Source: Blasia pusilla (lineage: Eukaryota > Marchantiophyta > Marchantiopsida > Blasiales). Taken from it: DNA of 64,000 bases. Positions 24,917-37,505 of the stretch are shown here, piece by piece. Both the position numbers and the translations under genes were made by a program. The notes under the pieces are model-generated. The model ran no database searches. It saw only the letters and a list, made by a program, of their open reading frames with translations, and was not told where the DNA came from. Location: positions 15,686,001 through 15,750,000 of the forward strand of contig CM114274.1 in NCBI GenBank assembly GCA_050084515.1. The letters are read 5' to 3'. Every line of letters begins with the position of its first letter. Positions within the stretch are counted from its first letter, which is position 1.

Positions 24917-26420
24917 TTACAAAAAAATCTCCGCCCTTTGAGAACATGCTTGCATCCACACATTGGGATCATCAAGATCCAAGACCTCCACCATGTCACG
25001 GGAAATAGCTATAGGTAAAATTGACTCTCTCCCATAGAGCAAAAAGAATGTTGAAAATAATGCTAATGATGCTTTCTGATTGAAGTAATACCCCATAACC
25101 AACTATGGCAATTGTAGGTCCCACTCCCTCAAGTGATCTCACCGTAAGAGGTACTTGCATAACCTTATTTCATTGTCTTTACTCCTCTCTCCGCCAACCC
25201 ATCCACCTCATATAATCTTTGGGCGTGGTGTGGTGATCTATTAGTTCTTGATCACACAAGGTATGAAACTCTGTCATGAACTCGATTAGTGGCTTGGTTA
25301 GTCAACACCTCCCCTGGTGTACCAAAATGACAAAGCACACAATATAGAAATGCATTAGACGCTCCCTCGCTTACCTTGTTTGGAAGTGCCACCAACTCTA
25401 TACTCGTGTAGAATGCTCCACCATAACCAATATGTATATATGATGACATCCTATAAATGGAAAAAGGTCTCGTGCAGTCTACACTCCAATCATAACCTAA
25501 TCCCATAATTGATAAAGGATGAAATCATGAAGTGGAAGTACTAAAGGATGCTCAAACTCAATCACACCATACACTTGGCTAAAAAGTGATGAATCTCAAT
25601 GTGCATGCCACACCACCAATTCAATATTAAACCTAGAGTAAGTATTCTTTACTCTAAAATGACCCAACTCCTCAAAAGCATGTTGCACTATATGTGCTCA
25701 AAGAGAAGGATGAGGGACCATCCGTACCCTACCATCCCCCCATACCCACAAAATATGTGTCTCCTCCCATGGCCACTTGAACCTTTTGGCATGCAATGTG
25801 TAGGATTTGATCTTGCTTCCTAACACTCAGTTTGCTTGTTAGCAAGCAAATTGAGTGATGCCTCAGTGATGCAAGTAAGTAAGAATTGAGTGAACACTCA
25901 GTTTACTTAATAGCAAACAACACAAGAGTGAATTGCAAGTAAGTAAGAACTCCACAACCTCTACATTGTCATGGATGTCACAACTACCCTTTGCCTCCTC
26001 ATTGACCTCTAGATTTGGAGACTCATCATCTCATCCCACCACTAGAGTCATCACGTACTACTAATGTGATATACTTATTGGTCAACCAACAAAGAAAGGA
26101 AGATGGATACCAATGGGGCATATTTCCTCATCACTCTCTCCAAGCCATCGAACTCTTGTGTTGTCTCTTTAACTCGGGCATGGGTTGCGAATCAACCCAT
26201 CTGTATCCTAGTTCAGCTAACCTGGCCTATGAACCACCTTAAACTCATACTCCTATAGTAATAAATCCCACATGGCAAGCTTTCTCGTAAGCGTATCGGA
26301 CTCCATCAACCACCTCAACGACTAATGATCAATGATTAGTGTGAAAGGGTTGCCGAATAGATAGCACTTGAAATATGCCACATTCGGCCCACATTGCAAC
26401 CAAGCAATCTCCCTCATAGG
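24917..26420 (-). pseudogene. Ty3/gypsy RNase H-integrase relic
   Basis: On the minus strand, RNase H-like pieces at about 26420-26240 include WAECGIFQVL and a tail resembling E.D.LT.KLA.W. The integrase core at 25506-25252 reads VDCTRPFS, IELVALPNKVSEGA and FGTPGEVLTNQATN. The position normally holding the second catalytic aspartate (LTDQ in relatives) is N here. The integrase C-terminal region at 25102-24917 reads VMGYYFNQKASLALFSTFFL then LYGRESILPIAISRDMVEVL, typical of Ty3/gypsy integrases before the GPY/F module. The domain order fits one decayed element; gag, protease and most of RT are not seen. Confidence 0.7.
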
Positions 26421-26639
26421 AGTTCTACTTTTCCTCTGCAATCTTGTTCAATTGACTCACATAAGCTACAAAAAACCCTATCTCCTCGTTGCCTCTTTGA
26501 GTGAGCACTGCTCGTAGACCTAATATGCGCCAATCCATATGTAATTGGAACAGACAACCTCTAATCGGTCCGAGAAAAATGGGTGAGGACATCACCCTAT
26601 CCTTGAGCTCTTGAAGGGCGGTGCAATGGGTGCATGGCT

Positions 26640-27810
26640 CCGTCAGTCAGGGTCTACACGGCGAGATCCAGGCGGGCTCAGATATGGGTTGTAGGTACCC
26701 GGGCCCCCACAAACATGGACATGTGCACGAACACAGACTTGTTTGTGTGCAATCTGGCTACATCTCCTCTGGCGAGTAGTGGACCTATACCACCACGACC
26801 AAAACCTGTTGGATTACCATCAAGAAGACCTCCCCTAAGCCCTCGGCCCACTTTTGGACTTGTCTCTTATTGAAGATTGAGTTATAGTCAAACTGATTAG
26901 ATACTCGAATTGCTACATTTGGTACTCACACAAACTAGGAAAGCTTAATCTTGGTTAGTCAGTTAAGCACGATTATCTTAGCTATGGTTAGTTAATCACA
27001 GTAAGTGTAACTCAAGAGTGTGATTAGGATTAGGATGGCTTGTACATATCCTATTCAATTGAGAAAGGGACCAGCCTCCACTCATTCTCTAATTGCAAAA
27101 TTTCATTCTCCAAGGTGGTGTGTGAGTGTGGAGTCATATCCACCAATATAGGGCTCCGTTTGAGCCCTACATCTTTGTTAAGACTCCGTCTCAAACTCTA
27201 CAATAACTTCTATTCTGGGAAATAGAACCACCGAAAACAATTGTAAGAGGAGTGTAGTTAAGGGCCAATTTGAGGGGCCTGACTATCTTTCCCTAATTTT
27301 GGGGAAGGGCGGTGATCCCTAAAATTACTAGTAAGGGGGAGTGTCTTTAAAGATTCTTGGAACACGAACCCCACTTTGAGCGCCAAACAGCGTCTCAATG
27401 GTATGGGATGGAACGGGAGTCTAGCGTTGGAACTCGAAACCCAAATGTGATCCAAGGTAGTGGATTTCATGAGCTACACTTGGATTCCAACCGGCGATTT
27501 ATTTTTGTGACTTGCGATTAGGGACTCATTGGATGTCCATTGGACAGTTGGAACCGCAAGGCATGCAAAGGCCGTTTGAAGCTCCTAAACCGACCTGAAA
27601 GTCTATCCCAAGTTTTCAAAGGCTTGCCTGTGTTGTAAACCACGAAACTAAGAAGGTTGAGCTTAATGAGAGGCCAAGTCGAGAACTTGGAAAGTTAAAA
27701 CGTTGATTAACCCTGACTCGATTGACGGGAGTGCATGTTTGGATGCAGATCAGGATTGAGAACGTGTCCTACTGAACACATACTTCCGCAACATTAAAGA
27801 TTTACCTTCA
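26640..27810. other. Unassigned intergenic DNA
   Basis: Possibly the 5' internal part of the decayed Ty3/gypsy element, since it lies between RNase H and a repeat tail. Frames at 26634-26873 and 27258-27470 have no recognisable domain. Confidence 0.3.
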
Positions 27811-27814
27811 AGGA

Positions 27815-27890
27815 GAGTAGGCGCACGACACGTTGACCCTCTATGTCATCGACGTGGTAGAATTATGTTTGTCAGCTAATTAAGATGTGA
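27815..27890. repeat. Dispersed repeat tail E
   Basis: Matches the end of repeat copy C: CTCTATGTCATCGACG, GTGGTAGAATTATG, CAGCTAATTAAGATGTGACA. If the copies are LTRs, this is the remaining end of the right-hand one for the pol fragment at 24.9-26.4 kb. Confidence 0.55.
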
Positions 27891-27899
27891 CAGGATTTC

Positions 27900-30800
27900 T
27901 TAAGGTAAATTTTTAAAATGTTTGATTTTCAACAAGATAAGGGAGGAGATATAAGGTGGAATTATCAATAGAGGAAGGAAACGAAGAAAGAGGTAAAGTT
28001 TAGAAAAGGGGTAATTTCATAAGGAAGTGTTTTTCAATATGTATTTGCACTATAAGAGGGAACAAAAATTTTTTTGATAATGAATAAGGGAGGGAATGAG
28101 AAAGGGAAGATTCTTTCAATAAGGAAGAGATTTGCATATTAGAATAAGGAAATAATTCCATTTTCGTCCCCACATCTTCATGCTTAGGCTCTCATGAAGA
28201 AATAATACAAAAAATGGGGAAGATGAGAAAGGGATGAACTAATAAATAGAACCATCGTAGGAATGGATCTTCTCCATTCCATAAAGAGTATAGGTATTAA
28301 AAGGTAGAGACGAAAAACAATTAGGTTGGTACACCCACCTTCTTAATTTCTTTTGTAACACTTAACAACCCTTTAATTTTATGTTTTATGATTAATTGGG
28401 CTAGAAGAACCCTCTTATTAAAACAAATATTTATGCAACCTTCAAATAGGGTGCATAAATTTTTTTTCATATTTCATCTTCTTCTACGAGCCTACTCTTA
28501 ACTTCACACATGAATAAACTGGTTAAAAAAATGGAAATAAGAGAAATTTCGCATACATTTTCTTGAAGATCCAACCAGTCCAACCAAAAGCACTCTTATG
28601 GTGAACAGATTATGGTTTCACATAAGAGCAAAGTCAGTACATTCTACAACGCAAGAATGAGCTTCAAACTCCTTGAATTTCCTCTCTTATGCCTTGGTCT
28701 CTTGATGCCTATCTAAGGGACTTTTGCACATATGTCATCATCATAGCTCTAACATGCAATAGTGAGTCAAGAGCGATGTTTCTTGATTGAGAAAGTAAAT
28801 GAAGGCCTTACACGGGGCCTTGCCTAAAGCAGCAACTAAGATATTATAAATCAAAATTTATTATATTTTATCTTGCTATATTATGCATCTCAAGTTATGG
28901 CTGTTAATTGTTTGTTAGAGTATGATAGAGTCATATATTTTTCTTCTTGATATCTCACCTACTCTCAATCTTTTTTTCAAAACCTAATCCGTACCAAACA
29001 TGCATAGGTGGAGTTTGTATTTAGGTCCAAAAAATAACTTACTTGGTAGTGTTTCTTACATAATTGGAGGGGTCAATTTTTCTAGATTGTTATTTTTGTT
29101 AGAAATGCTATAAAATTGTGAAATGCTTGAATATATCGAAAAACTATCTTGAAGTAATGTTATAAAGAAGGGTTAGATCATTGCAAACTTAATGAAATGA
29201 ACTAGAAAAGTAAAATAAGAAGGGTGGAGCATGACTTAAGTATGGATGCTTGACAAGAGGATAAAGCTTAGATAGCAAGCGAAACCCACTTTGTAAAAGG
29301 TTTAGAGACCATGGAATTCAAAGTAATGCTTAAGGATATTGAGGTTAGTAAAATTGATGGCCAATCAGCCAAGTTTTGATAAAAGAGTATGACATTTGGA
29401 TTTTTTCAACTCAAAGAATATTGGGTTTTAAAGGAAGAAGCAATTATGCCACTAGGTTATTACCCAAGTTTAATGTTTCCATAGAATGATAGACGGATTG
29501 ATGATAATATGTTATAATGTGGTGAAACTAGAGGAAAAGATTAATAAGGAAGGAGATATAAGCTAGAAGAGAGTCTTTATAAAGAATACAATGCACAAAG
29601 AATATGAAGGATAAAATCAGATTATAAAGGAAATTCACAAATACATAAATACTTCAAGGAGGAGGCTCTAGTATTGGACTAGTGAGTTTGTAGATGTTCT
29701 ATATCATAGATGATGGATACTTTGCATTAAGATATATGGGTGGAGATGGACACTATGTTAATGATAAACATATTGATATATATACAAAAGTGCATCTTCC
29801 TTACCTTATTGGATTTTTTTAAAGCTTTGAATTTGAATGATTAATTCATTATTACTAACATTATATTCGGTTTGATGGACGTAATGAAGCATGCTTGCAG
29901 ACCTTGTTGTAAAGAAATCTGTATTTAACTTGAATCTTTTTTATATATATATGAATGATTGTTATGTATGTTTTATTTGCATGCATATGCAATACACAAG
30001 TCTTCAACTTGGAAGACAGTTCCAAACACATCCTCAATTTATGAGTCTTTCATGAGTTACATCGCACATATCTTTGATTAATTTGGAATCGCAAACAAAC
30101 ATTATTTTGGCGAGTAACACGAACTACAATAAAACTTCCAAGTACATGTCAGATACAATCAAGCATTGACCGCATGAGATTTCATCTGATGATATCCTAT
30201 ATGATTAGTTACATGATTACTTTCACTTTCAAATATGTGATTTTCTCCGATATTTTACCAATGGAAAATATTTTCAAATAGATTCTATATACAAGGAAAA
30301 TTTTGTAACGTCAAAATCCATATACATAGTTATAGCGTTAGTATTTATATAAAAATTTCATATAGTACCTTTATGGTAGTATTATTAGTATTTATAGTTC
30401 TAACATACACCAAGGATTTTTTCCGGTGTCCTTTTTGGCATGAGTGATTCTCGGTCTCGGACTACACAAAGACATGGAAACCATCCCTTACCAATACGAG
30501 TTAAGGTATGCTTTTTCACCTCGACAATCCAATCTCTTCACTCACTAGATTCACTCATCAAACTATCTTTAACACGGGGAAGAATTCAATACTTATCTAT
30601 CCCAAAGTGGGAGATATTTTATTGCAATCATAAACAAAGCATGCACACATTCCTTGGTCATGCAGATCATGTTATTGCTTTGTTACGAATTGACATTTGG
30701 TGTGTAATTAGTTGGGTGGGTTCAAATTGTAAGAGAAATGTCTTTGGGCATATGTTACTCATACGTCCATACCCATCACCAAGTTGGTTACCTACATGTT

Positions 30801-31600
30801 CAACTCTTGTTTTCGGAAACTTATCAACTATGATAGACACATGTGAGCTCGTTGCTTGTAAGTTGAGTCCCATACTAGTTTCTCTCTTCTCGATACGATA
30901 AAAAGTCATGAAGAAAAACATCCGATCATGGTATCCGGTAACATGAGAAAGAGGCCATAAAAGGTGGCTAGGTTAAGTGATATTTTCTTGTGAAGGGGGA
31001 AATGACTTCATGTAGGAAGAGAGGTTTGGGGACGGAGGTTTAGTTTGGCGCGAAAAAAAATGAAAACCAAAGAACGAAACAAGAAAATGTCTCAAATGAA
31101 GGTATGGAGCAAGAAAATGAGACCCCAAAGAAAAGAAATCTCCCACCACAAAGACCCAAAGGCTATCTCGAATAACAATAAAAAATTACAATTATTCAGT
31201 GAATACACCTCGCCCAATAAACGTTCTTTCTTGGCTAGGTGTATTCAATGAAGTGGAGTATTCTTACTAGTGAAACAAAACTATACTTCATTACTGAGAT
31301 CTGAGCATGAAACAAAATGAAGTGGAGTATGGGCTAATTGTTTTTACACCTCTCATGACCAAAGATCACTCCAAACTCTCCAAAGTTAGCCATGAATCTT
31401 CGGTCTTCAAATAATTCTAATACCCGGTCACATAGAATTCCCAAATTTTGTGTCAACAAACTCTTATTATTAATTTACGTCCTAATCCACACTCCCACCA
31501 TCTTTAGGAGCCATCGTCTAATTTTGTTAATGCACCTTCAAGCACTCGCAAAAATCTTTTCTCTCCATCTAACCTATCCAAGCGTGTACTAATTAATGTC
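27900..31600. other. AT-rich intergenic stretch
   Basis: About 3.7 kb of AT-rich DNA with no coding signal. The longest frame (30440-30901, plus) has no motif, an unlikely composition and an overlapping minus frame. GAAGTGGAGTAT occurs twice, at about 31250 and 31320. It lies upstream of the host gene at 31901 and may include its distal promoter. Confidence 0.4.
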
Positions 31601-31619
31601 TTCCCCGCCGCAAACTGGT

Positions 31620-31900
31620 TAAATTATTAAACTATCCTAAAGCAGGCATAGTAATAGGAGCAGGAGAATCGGGAGAAATGCACACGGAGGAGAGAGAGTG
31701 AGAACTCACACGCACGCGTATGAGCAGAGCAGAGATTGAAGGGATCCGCTTCTCTGTGGAGGGAAATTGCTCCGGTGAGTGGAGTGCGAAGACGTGCGTG
31801 AAGTAGAGAGAAGATCTCTACGCAGAGGAGGCGATTGATGATTCTGCCCTGGAGAGAGCGTTGATCTGAGGAGCGGGAGGAGGAAGGAAGAGGATTTAGG
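31620..31900 (+). promoter_or_regulatory. Probable 5' UTR and proximal promoter of 31901 gene
   Basis: GC content rises sharply after about 31640, and the strand is rich in GGAGAGAGAG-type purine runs just upstream of the ATG. An AT-rich TAAATTATTAAAC at about 31619 could serve as a TATA-like element. The transcription start cannot be fixed from sequence. Confidence 0.4.
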
Positions 31901-33406
31901 ATGCAGGAGTCGAAGCAGAGGAGAGTAGGGTCGGAGACGGTGGCTCCAGCTCCAGTAGCTCCAGCGGCAGCGGGAAGCAAACCACCACCGTCTCGAATTC
32001 AGCATTACCTGAATAGTGGCAGCAAAAAGCACGTCTTCATCGGGCTTCTCATCATCTCAGCTGTCACCTGCGCTCCCTGGTTCATGCTCACTTCAGGTCT
32101 GTGAATTCGCGTCTCCTTCCTGTCCAGTCCGCCTTCGCCTCGCAAGTTTGGAATTGCCTTCTGGAGAGATGCTCATCTGGCTCTCCCAAGAGCGCCGCTT
32201 AGAATGTGGGATGGTGGGATCTTTGAAGAAAGCTGATCTGCTCTCCAAAATTCTCTTTTGAAGGCATCGGGTGCATCTTCTGTCCGCACGAATGAAGTAT
32301 TTCAAAGTTAACCTTTTCCTAGCTAATGTATATTTCCGATTTCCGTTGATGGATGGGCAATGGCTCTTTCCAACCACTGACCGAGCTGAGAACATTGAAA
32401 TCTAAATGGTGTCTAATCTGCAAATTCAGATGAATGTAGTTTTAGTCTGGAAAGTTCTATTCCGTGTTTATTGGTGTCCCTCCAATTCAGGGTTTTCCTA
32501 TTCCTGCGCTATCGGAGAGCTAGGTTGTAAGCTCTGCTTAGCAATCCCTCTCGAATTTACGAGGGTTTGCGGTATATGCTACCTTCCTGATGTAAGGATT
32601 TGTCGAGAACTTACGCCAGAGTGACCTTAAGAAGAGGTTTTGAACAGTTAAAGATATTCTAAAATCTAGAGAGCTGGTCCTTCCCTAACACCCTACGTCG
32701 GTGTGAATCGAAACCCTCATAGAGTTCTCACATGTGGGGCTTTTTAAGCAGTGGGTGGTGAAGAGTTGGAGGTATATAAATATCGTTGAGGTTGAAGATT
32801 GTTCAATTTTTAAAGTAGGTCTCAAATGTAGAGCGTGGCAAGTCTGATTGAGAGATTTTACATGTTGAAATAAGCAGCCGACTGAAGCCGTGTTAGTCTT
32901 GGCGACCTAACTTGATAATCTTGGAAAGGATCTTAGAATTCACAGTCGTCACTATGATAAATGTTTAGGTCTCGGAATGCTAGGGTTCATGGAGGATAGA
33001 TGTTCCCTCAAATATCTGAAGTGTGCCGAAGGCTGATCCAAGACATATTCAACAGTTTAGTTGCATCCTGAAAATTGCAGTGCTAGCAAGAGGTCGTAAC
33101 AGCCGTTTGAAATGTCTTTGGCTTGTTTGACAACTGAAGAGGAGCTCTCAGGACAGAACGTGAGTTAGGGTTTCAAACCAGTTGGCTGTTATGTACGCGA
33201 ATTGGTTGTGTTTTTCGAAAGGCATATGGTAATGGTTTGTGCATCTCATAGAACATAAGGAAGAATACAGTTCTCTTTCCCTACTTATGACTTTTTCTGT
33301 TACAGGCTCAAAACATCAAAACCATGCGGATTATATGGATCAAGCAGAAAAGGCACGGCAAAGCAGATTATCAGCGACTGGGACTCAACCATCGGATGCA
33401 AGATGA
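31901..33406 (+). CDS. Small single-pass membrane protein, two exons
   Basis: Exon 1 is 31901-32096 and exon 2 is 33306-33406, split by a 1,209-bp GT-AG intron (donor TCAG|GTCTGTG, acceptor CTGTTACAG|GC) inside a glycine codon. The product is 98 residues: a low-complexity Ala/Pro N-terminus (1-30), a basic PPPSRIQHYLNSGSKKH block (about 28-44), one hydrophobic segment HVFIGLLIISAVTCAPWF (about 44-61), then MLTSGSKHQNHADYM and a charged tail DQAEKARQSRLS ending in DAR. This layout (SR.Q.YL.SG.KKH, one membrane span, PW..., SKH..H.DYM..A.KAR..RLS) matches a conserved, uncharacterised small protein family of land plants as I remember it. The upstream 250 bp is GC-richer and purine-rich, as in a 5' UTR. 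No stop or frameshift is seen; the intron is free of recognisable transposons. The cellular membrane is unknown, with endomembrane or mitochondrial possible. This is the only convincing intact host gene here. Confidence 0.85.
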
Positions 33407-34980
33407 ATTTATGCAATTTGTGAGCTGGAGTATGGGTTACAAATCTGATTCCACAACAGACGGAAGAACATAGAAGTTCGATACCTTTTGTGCACTTGTT
33501 ATTATTTATGATCCAGTAAGACTGGATCTGGAAATTTTGCCTATTGATATTTGTTGCCACCTGTGTGATACTGTTTCCATCTCTGTGCCGACCTTTCCTT
33601 TGTCCATCCAAATGCAGGTTCTGTGGCCACAAATCTGAGATGGGCAGTACCAATTAATCATTCTCTCCTTTTCTCTCCCTTCCATTTGCAATTCTAGTTC
33701 TATGCATCGTGTGCTGGGGATGAAACTTTCAATTGTCATATGCTCACTACTAGTGAGAAATTTACAGCAGAAAAAGCATAACAGATTCGGAAGCTGTAAA
33801 GCTTGTATCACCATAGCTGTTTATAAGTCCAGTAGCCTATTGGCTAACCAAAGTGATTGCACTTCTTAGTAATGTTTTCTGGTGTCAACACTCTGGAGTG
33901 CTAGATATCGTTTTTATAAAGAATTCTAGTGGTGAGGCCTGGATGAATTGCGCTGGCACTCTGTATGGTAACCACTTAGTCCATGAGAGAGTCCACCTCC
34001 CCTCAGATGTTGGTTTCTTTGCTTTTCCTTCCTGGTTCCAATCTTGTTTATGTTTCTTCTCTTTTCCCTCCCAGTCCCAATCTCGGTGATGATTTTTCAC
34101 TTTTCCCTCTTGGTCACAATCCAGGTGATCCAGGTCCGCCCAGGGTCCTAGGTCTATGGCGGAAGGGTTACTGCCACTACTTAACGAATAGTCTCTCTAT
34201 ATCATGTGTTCATCTCTCTATCACTCAATCTTACACAGAGCACTACAGTAAGTACATACAGGCTGTGGATTGTATGGTCAGAAAACGAATTGAGGTCCTT
34301 GATGTAATCTCTCTTGATAACTGAAAATTCTGCTCAAGAATACTGATCTGTGAGTGTCTAGTATCTTCTGAGGTATTCCTTCAAATCAGATGCAGTAGTC
34401 TCTTGATCATGAAACAGAGTGCATGATGCCTATTACAGTCGGTCAGTTAAGCATCAGCATTGTGATTTTCAGACTTCCTGGGGCAGTGACTGGAAACTAA
34501 GTTGTCGGCAGTCAGTAGAATGCGCTCACTTCTAGCTTCTTATCCTCTATGCTGTTATCTTCATATCCAGCGACTCTACCTTTGAATTCTTTTCAGGATT
34601 GCATCTGTACAGGGACCTGGATGGAATTTCACTGTTGTGTTCTTGCTTAAGTTGGTTCCTTCCTCCTATCTTCAGTACCTGAAGGAGTGCTTGGAGTTTC
34701 TATTATGATGGCTATGGTTAAAGCCCCTGGGTTGTGTGATTTATTGCACATAGAACTCTCTTCCGTGTCAAAGCTTTGCTGTCTTCAAATATGAAGGAGA
34801 TGTGAAGAGAACAACATAGGGGATAAGAAGCTGAAAGTAAGTATGTGGGTTTGGAGCAAGTGGACAGGTCAAGCAGGCAAATGTGCGCAGGGAATGTGCA
34901 AGAAAGAGTATGGATATTCCAACAATCATTGTTGTGAGAGAAGTCCTGCTTTACCAATTCAAGAGGCTGGAGAAATATGT
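33407..34980 (+). other. Downstream flank of host gene, no second gene found
   Basis: Unique-looking DNA without recognisable transposons, probably including the 3' UTR of the upstream gene. No clear polyadenylation signal or splice-linked exons were found. Overlapping frames at 33300-33814 and 33853-34324 lack motifs. Confidence 0.35.
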
Positions 34981-34985
34981 AGACA

Positions 34986-36900
34986 CTACCATGCTTGCGA
35001 GAAATAGTCTGTCGGTAAATTTAGGGTAAAATCTAGTCTGACACCAATTAGAACTCGAGAGGAGCAGAGAAAATAGTAATTATTTCTAACATAGACAAAA
35101 GTTTTGGACCCCAGATAGTTTGTTATTCTCAAAAGGGACGCCATCACATTCCAAAAATTATTCCCATCTTGGCTAAAGTTTTGGGAGCCCTTAAATTGCA
35201 CTCTCATTTTTTTGCTAACTGAGCATTGCTGTATGAGCTATGGATGGTATCAAAAGTTCTCCTAGTCTTGTCAGCATGACAAAGTCTTTGTCTATAGGAA
35301 GATCCCAAACCACCTCATTTTTATTTCTTGGTAATGTTGTGATGGGTTGGGGCAAGATTTGATTGTAATCAGTCAATTTGAAAGTTGCTACTTGGTTTCC
35401 TGGGAATTTTATAGCACATTTTTAGCCAAGATCATGTAAGAGGTCACTTGACCGAATCGTGGACTTCACTTTAGGAGGTCTTTCAAGTGTTGATGCTTTG
35501 GGGTACTTGTAGAAGTGATAGATCGTTTTTAGACTTTACTTTTTAGAACATAAGACAATACCTCTAAAAAAAACTCCAAAGAGCCAACAAAGTATAAAAT
35601 TAGAGGGACTAGAGCCTCTAGAAGTTAATTTCTCCAATAATATAAATAATATGACCAAAAGTTTTGGAGGAAAGTTTTAGTGAAGTTTGCTTTTATCACA
35701 TCCCATAGTCAATCATAGAAAACCCCTTCATAGAACACAATGGACATTGCGTTCCCTAGGGCAACATAGAGTATGCATGTTAAGGTAGAATAAGAAAAGT
35801 GGATCCACTACATGGGATGGAATGGTCTTGGAAATCCTCACAAAACACATAGAATGCATGGAAAATGTAAACTAAGTGAACGTTGAAAGCAAGAATGAAA
35901 ACTTATACAACCGGGATGTTTTGGTGGAACAAGAAACGGGGAAACTCTAAATAGAATGGACTAGACGCATAAATCCTTAACATCCTTAAAAGAAGCTATT
36001 TACAATGGAATGAAAGGTACAGTAGTTACTATAAAGTAGAGAATATGACTCACTTGTACAAACGTAAAAAGAATGCACTTGTAGAGACTTTTCCAAAAAA
36101 ATCATAGCATTATAAAATGTTGTTGGAAAAAGTAAAATTCATAGCTCACGTTCCGTTGTGTAAAACGTCCACAAAAAGGAAAAAGAGTTCTTTTGTCTTG
36201 AAAGATGATATTTAGTGCTTTAATAGTATTGAGTGTTCCAATTTTTCACAATGCCCAATTTAAAGTATGTGAAATTTAGATCTATTTACAAGTCCCAAAT
36301 GGATTTGAGATGTCTCATTGCTCTTATTTCTCAAGTCTAACGTGGATAATAGCGTATGTCATGATAATCCCCTTGCATAGTCTAATATTCTTGTTACACT
36401 ATTACTAAAATAATACCAAATATTGTCTAATCTTTTTGGTACGCCATCCCTCTTGGGTGAAGGTCGGTCATTTTGACCCTTGGTCATAAGGAGACTATAT
36501 GATATGATTGACCATTCCATTCCACTTTTATCACTAGTAAATGGAATGGATTTGGAGTTCTATTCTTGTTATGTCTATAACAAAATAAAAAATTGTAACA
36601 TGTTAACTTCCATACATGATAGGATTTTCTTTTTTGCACTAACCCACAAGCTCATTTTTAAGTTACGCTCGAAGGAAAGGAGACAAACAAGTTTTACATT
36701 AGGTGCATATTTTTGTTCTTCCAGTATGAGTCTAAAATAAATCTGGGTTCTCTCCTTGTTGAATGAACTCCAAATCTGGCTTTGTATCATATAAAATCAA
36801 TGGAGGATAGGTTCTTATTTGCTAGCATATATCTAATTTAAGGGAAAATAAAATAGTTGGGGCAGCAAAATTTTCTTTATTACTTGGACCTGATTTCCTA
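34986..36900. other. AT-rich intergenic stretch
   Basis: No gene, RNA gene or clear repeat recognised; only short random frames. Confidence 0.4.
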
Positions 36901-36904
36901 TATC

Positions 36905-37090
36905 ACTTGCTTTAAATTAAAATTAATATACGCAGGAATTAATAATAGGTAATTTAAATTGCGAAATCGAGTGACGGTGGATCTACTATACTTTAGCCCA
37001 TAATACTTTAGATCCTTATATGCCTTCTTTTTTTCGGGCTTACTAGTCCTTATTATTTTGGCATGATTATTTTTACGGCATTTGAACTAC
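36905..37090 (+). repeat. Non-LTR element 3' end, copy 1
   Basis: About 185 bp matching 38317-38500: ACTTGCTT.AAATTAAAAT, AATATAC, GCCCATAATA, GATCCTTATATGCC, GGGCT.ACTAGTCCTTATTA and GGCATGATTATTTT. The second copy follows the endonuclease ORF, so this one is probably a 5'-truncated 3' end of the same retroelement. A Helitron is inserted just after it. Confidence 0.6.
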
Positions 37091-37307
37091 GCTTCCTACT
37101 AGTGCACAGCTCATGTCTTGCACGAGAGTAAAGGACTTATCATATTGTACGCAAACATTTTCTAGGCATCAATGGGATAGCTAGAAAATGTTTCCTCCTA
37201 TATGGGCAGCAGAAAAGATTTTGCGTACAATATGATAAGTCCTTTACTCTCGTGCATGGCATGAGCTGTGCACTAGTAGGAAGCGTAGTTCAAATGCCGT
37301 AAAAATA
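37068..37307. repeat. Long inverted repeat, 88-bp arms
   Basis: Arms 37068-37155 and 37220-37307 are reverse complements except for a small mismatch cluster (TCTT opposite CCAT). The 64-bp spacer contains another inverted pair, AAACATTTTCTAG (37153-37165) and CTAGAAAATGTTT (37181-37193). The left arm spans the Helitron 3' boundary at 37099, so 31 bp of outside flank are also inverted inside the element. A transcript would fold into a long hairpin that could feed small-RNA production. Confidence 0.95.
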
Positions 37308-37393
37308 TCTCTGATATCTTTGTTTGACAAATGTCAAACAAAGAAACGTTTATAAATCAAGAAAACACTCTCCAATAATAGGATATATATAGA
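37099..37393 (-). mobile_element. Non-autonomous Helitron, 295 bp
   Basis: On the minus strand it starts with TC at 37393 (TCTATATATATCCTATTATT, preceded by A) and ends in CTAG at 37099-37102, followed by T. Upstream of that end CTCGTGCAAGACATGAG can form a short hairpin. TC start, hairpin, CTRR end and A/T insertion are the hallmarks of Helitrons. It encodes nothing. A short near-perfect palindrome around TTTGACAAATGTCAAA (37318-37343) lies near its 5' end. Confidence 0.65.
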
Positions 37394-37505
37394 TGATTTC
37401 ATATACCACTTGCAAATCCTCTTTTTCTTCTATTTTGTCTTCCTCGAAGTATATATTCTCGACAGCTTTGCGGTTATGCCTTGAACTTCCCCATCCTTCT
37501 TTTTA

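Noticed and set aside
30440-30901. 153-codon plus frame in AT-rich DNA
   Set aside because: No motif, competing minus frame, no splice or promoter context.
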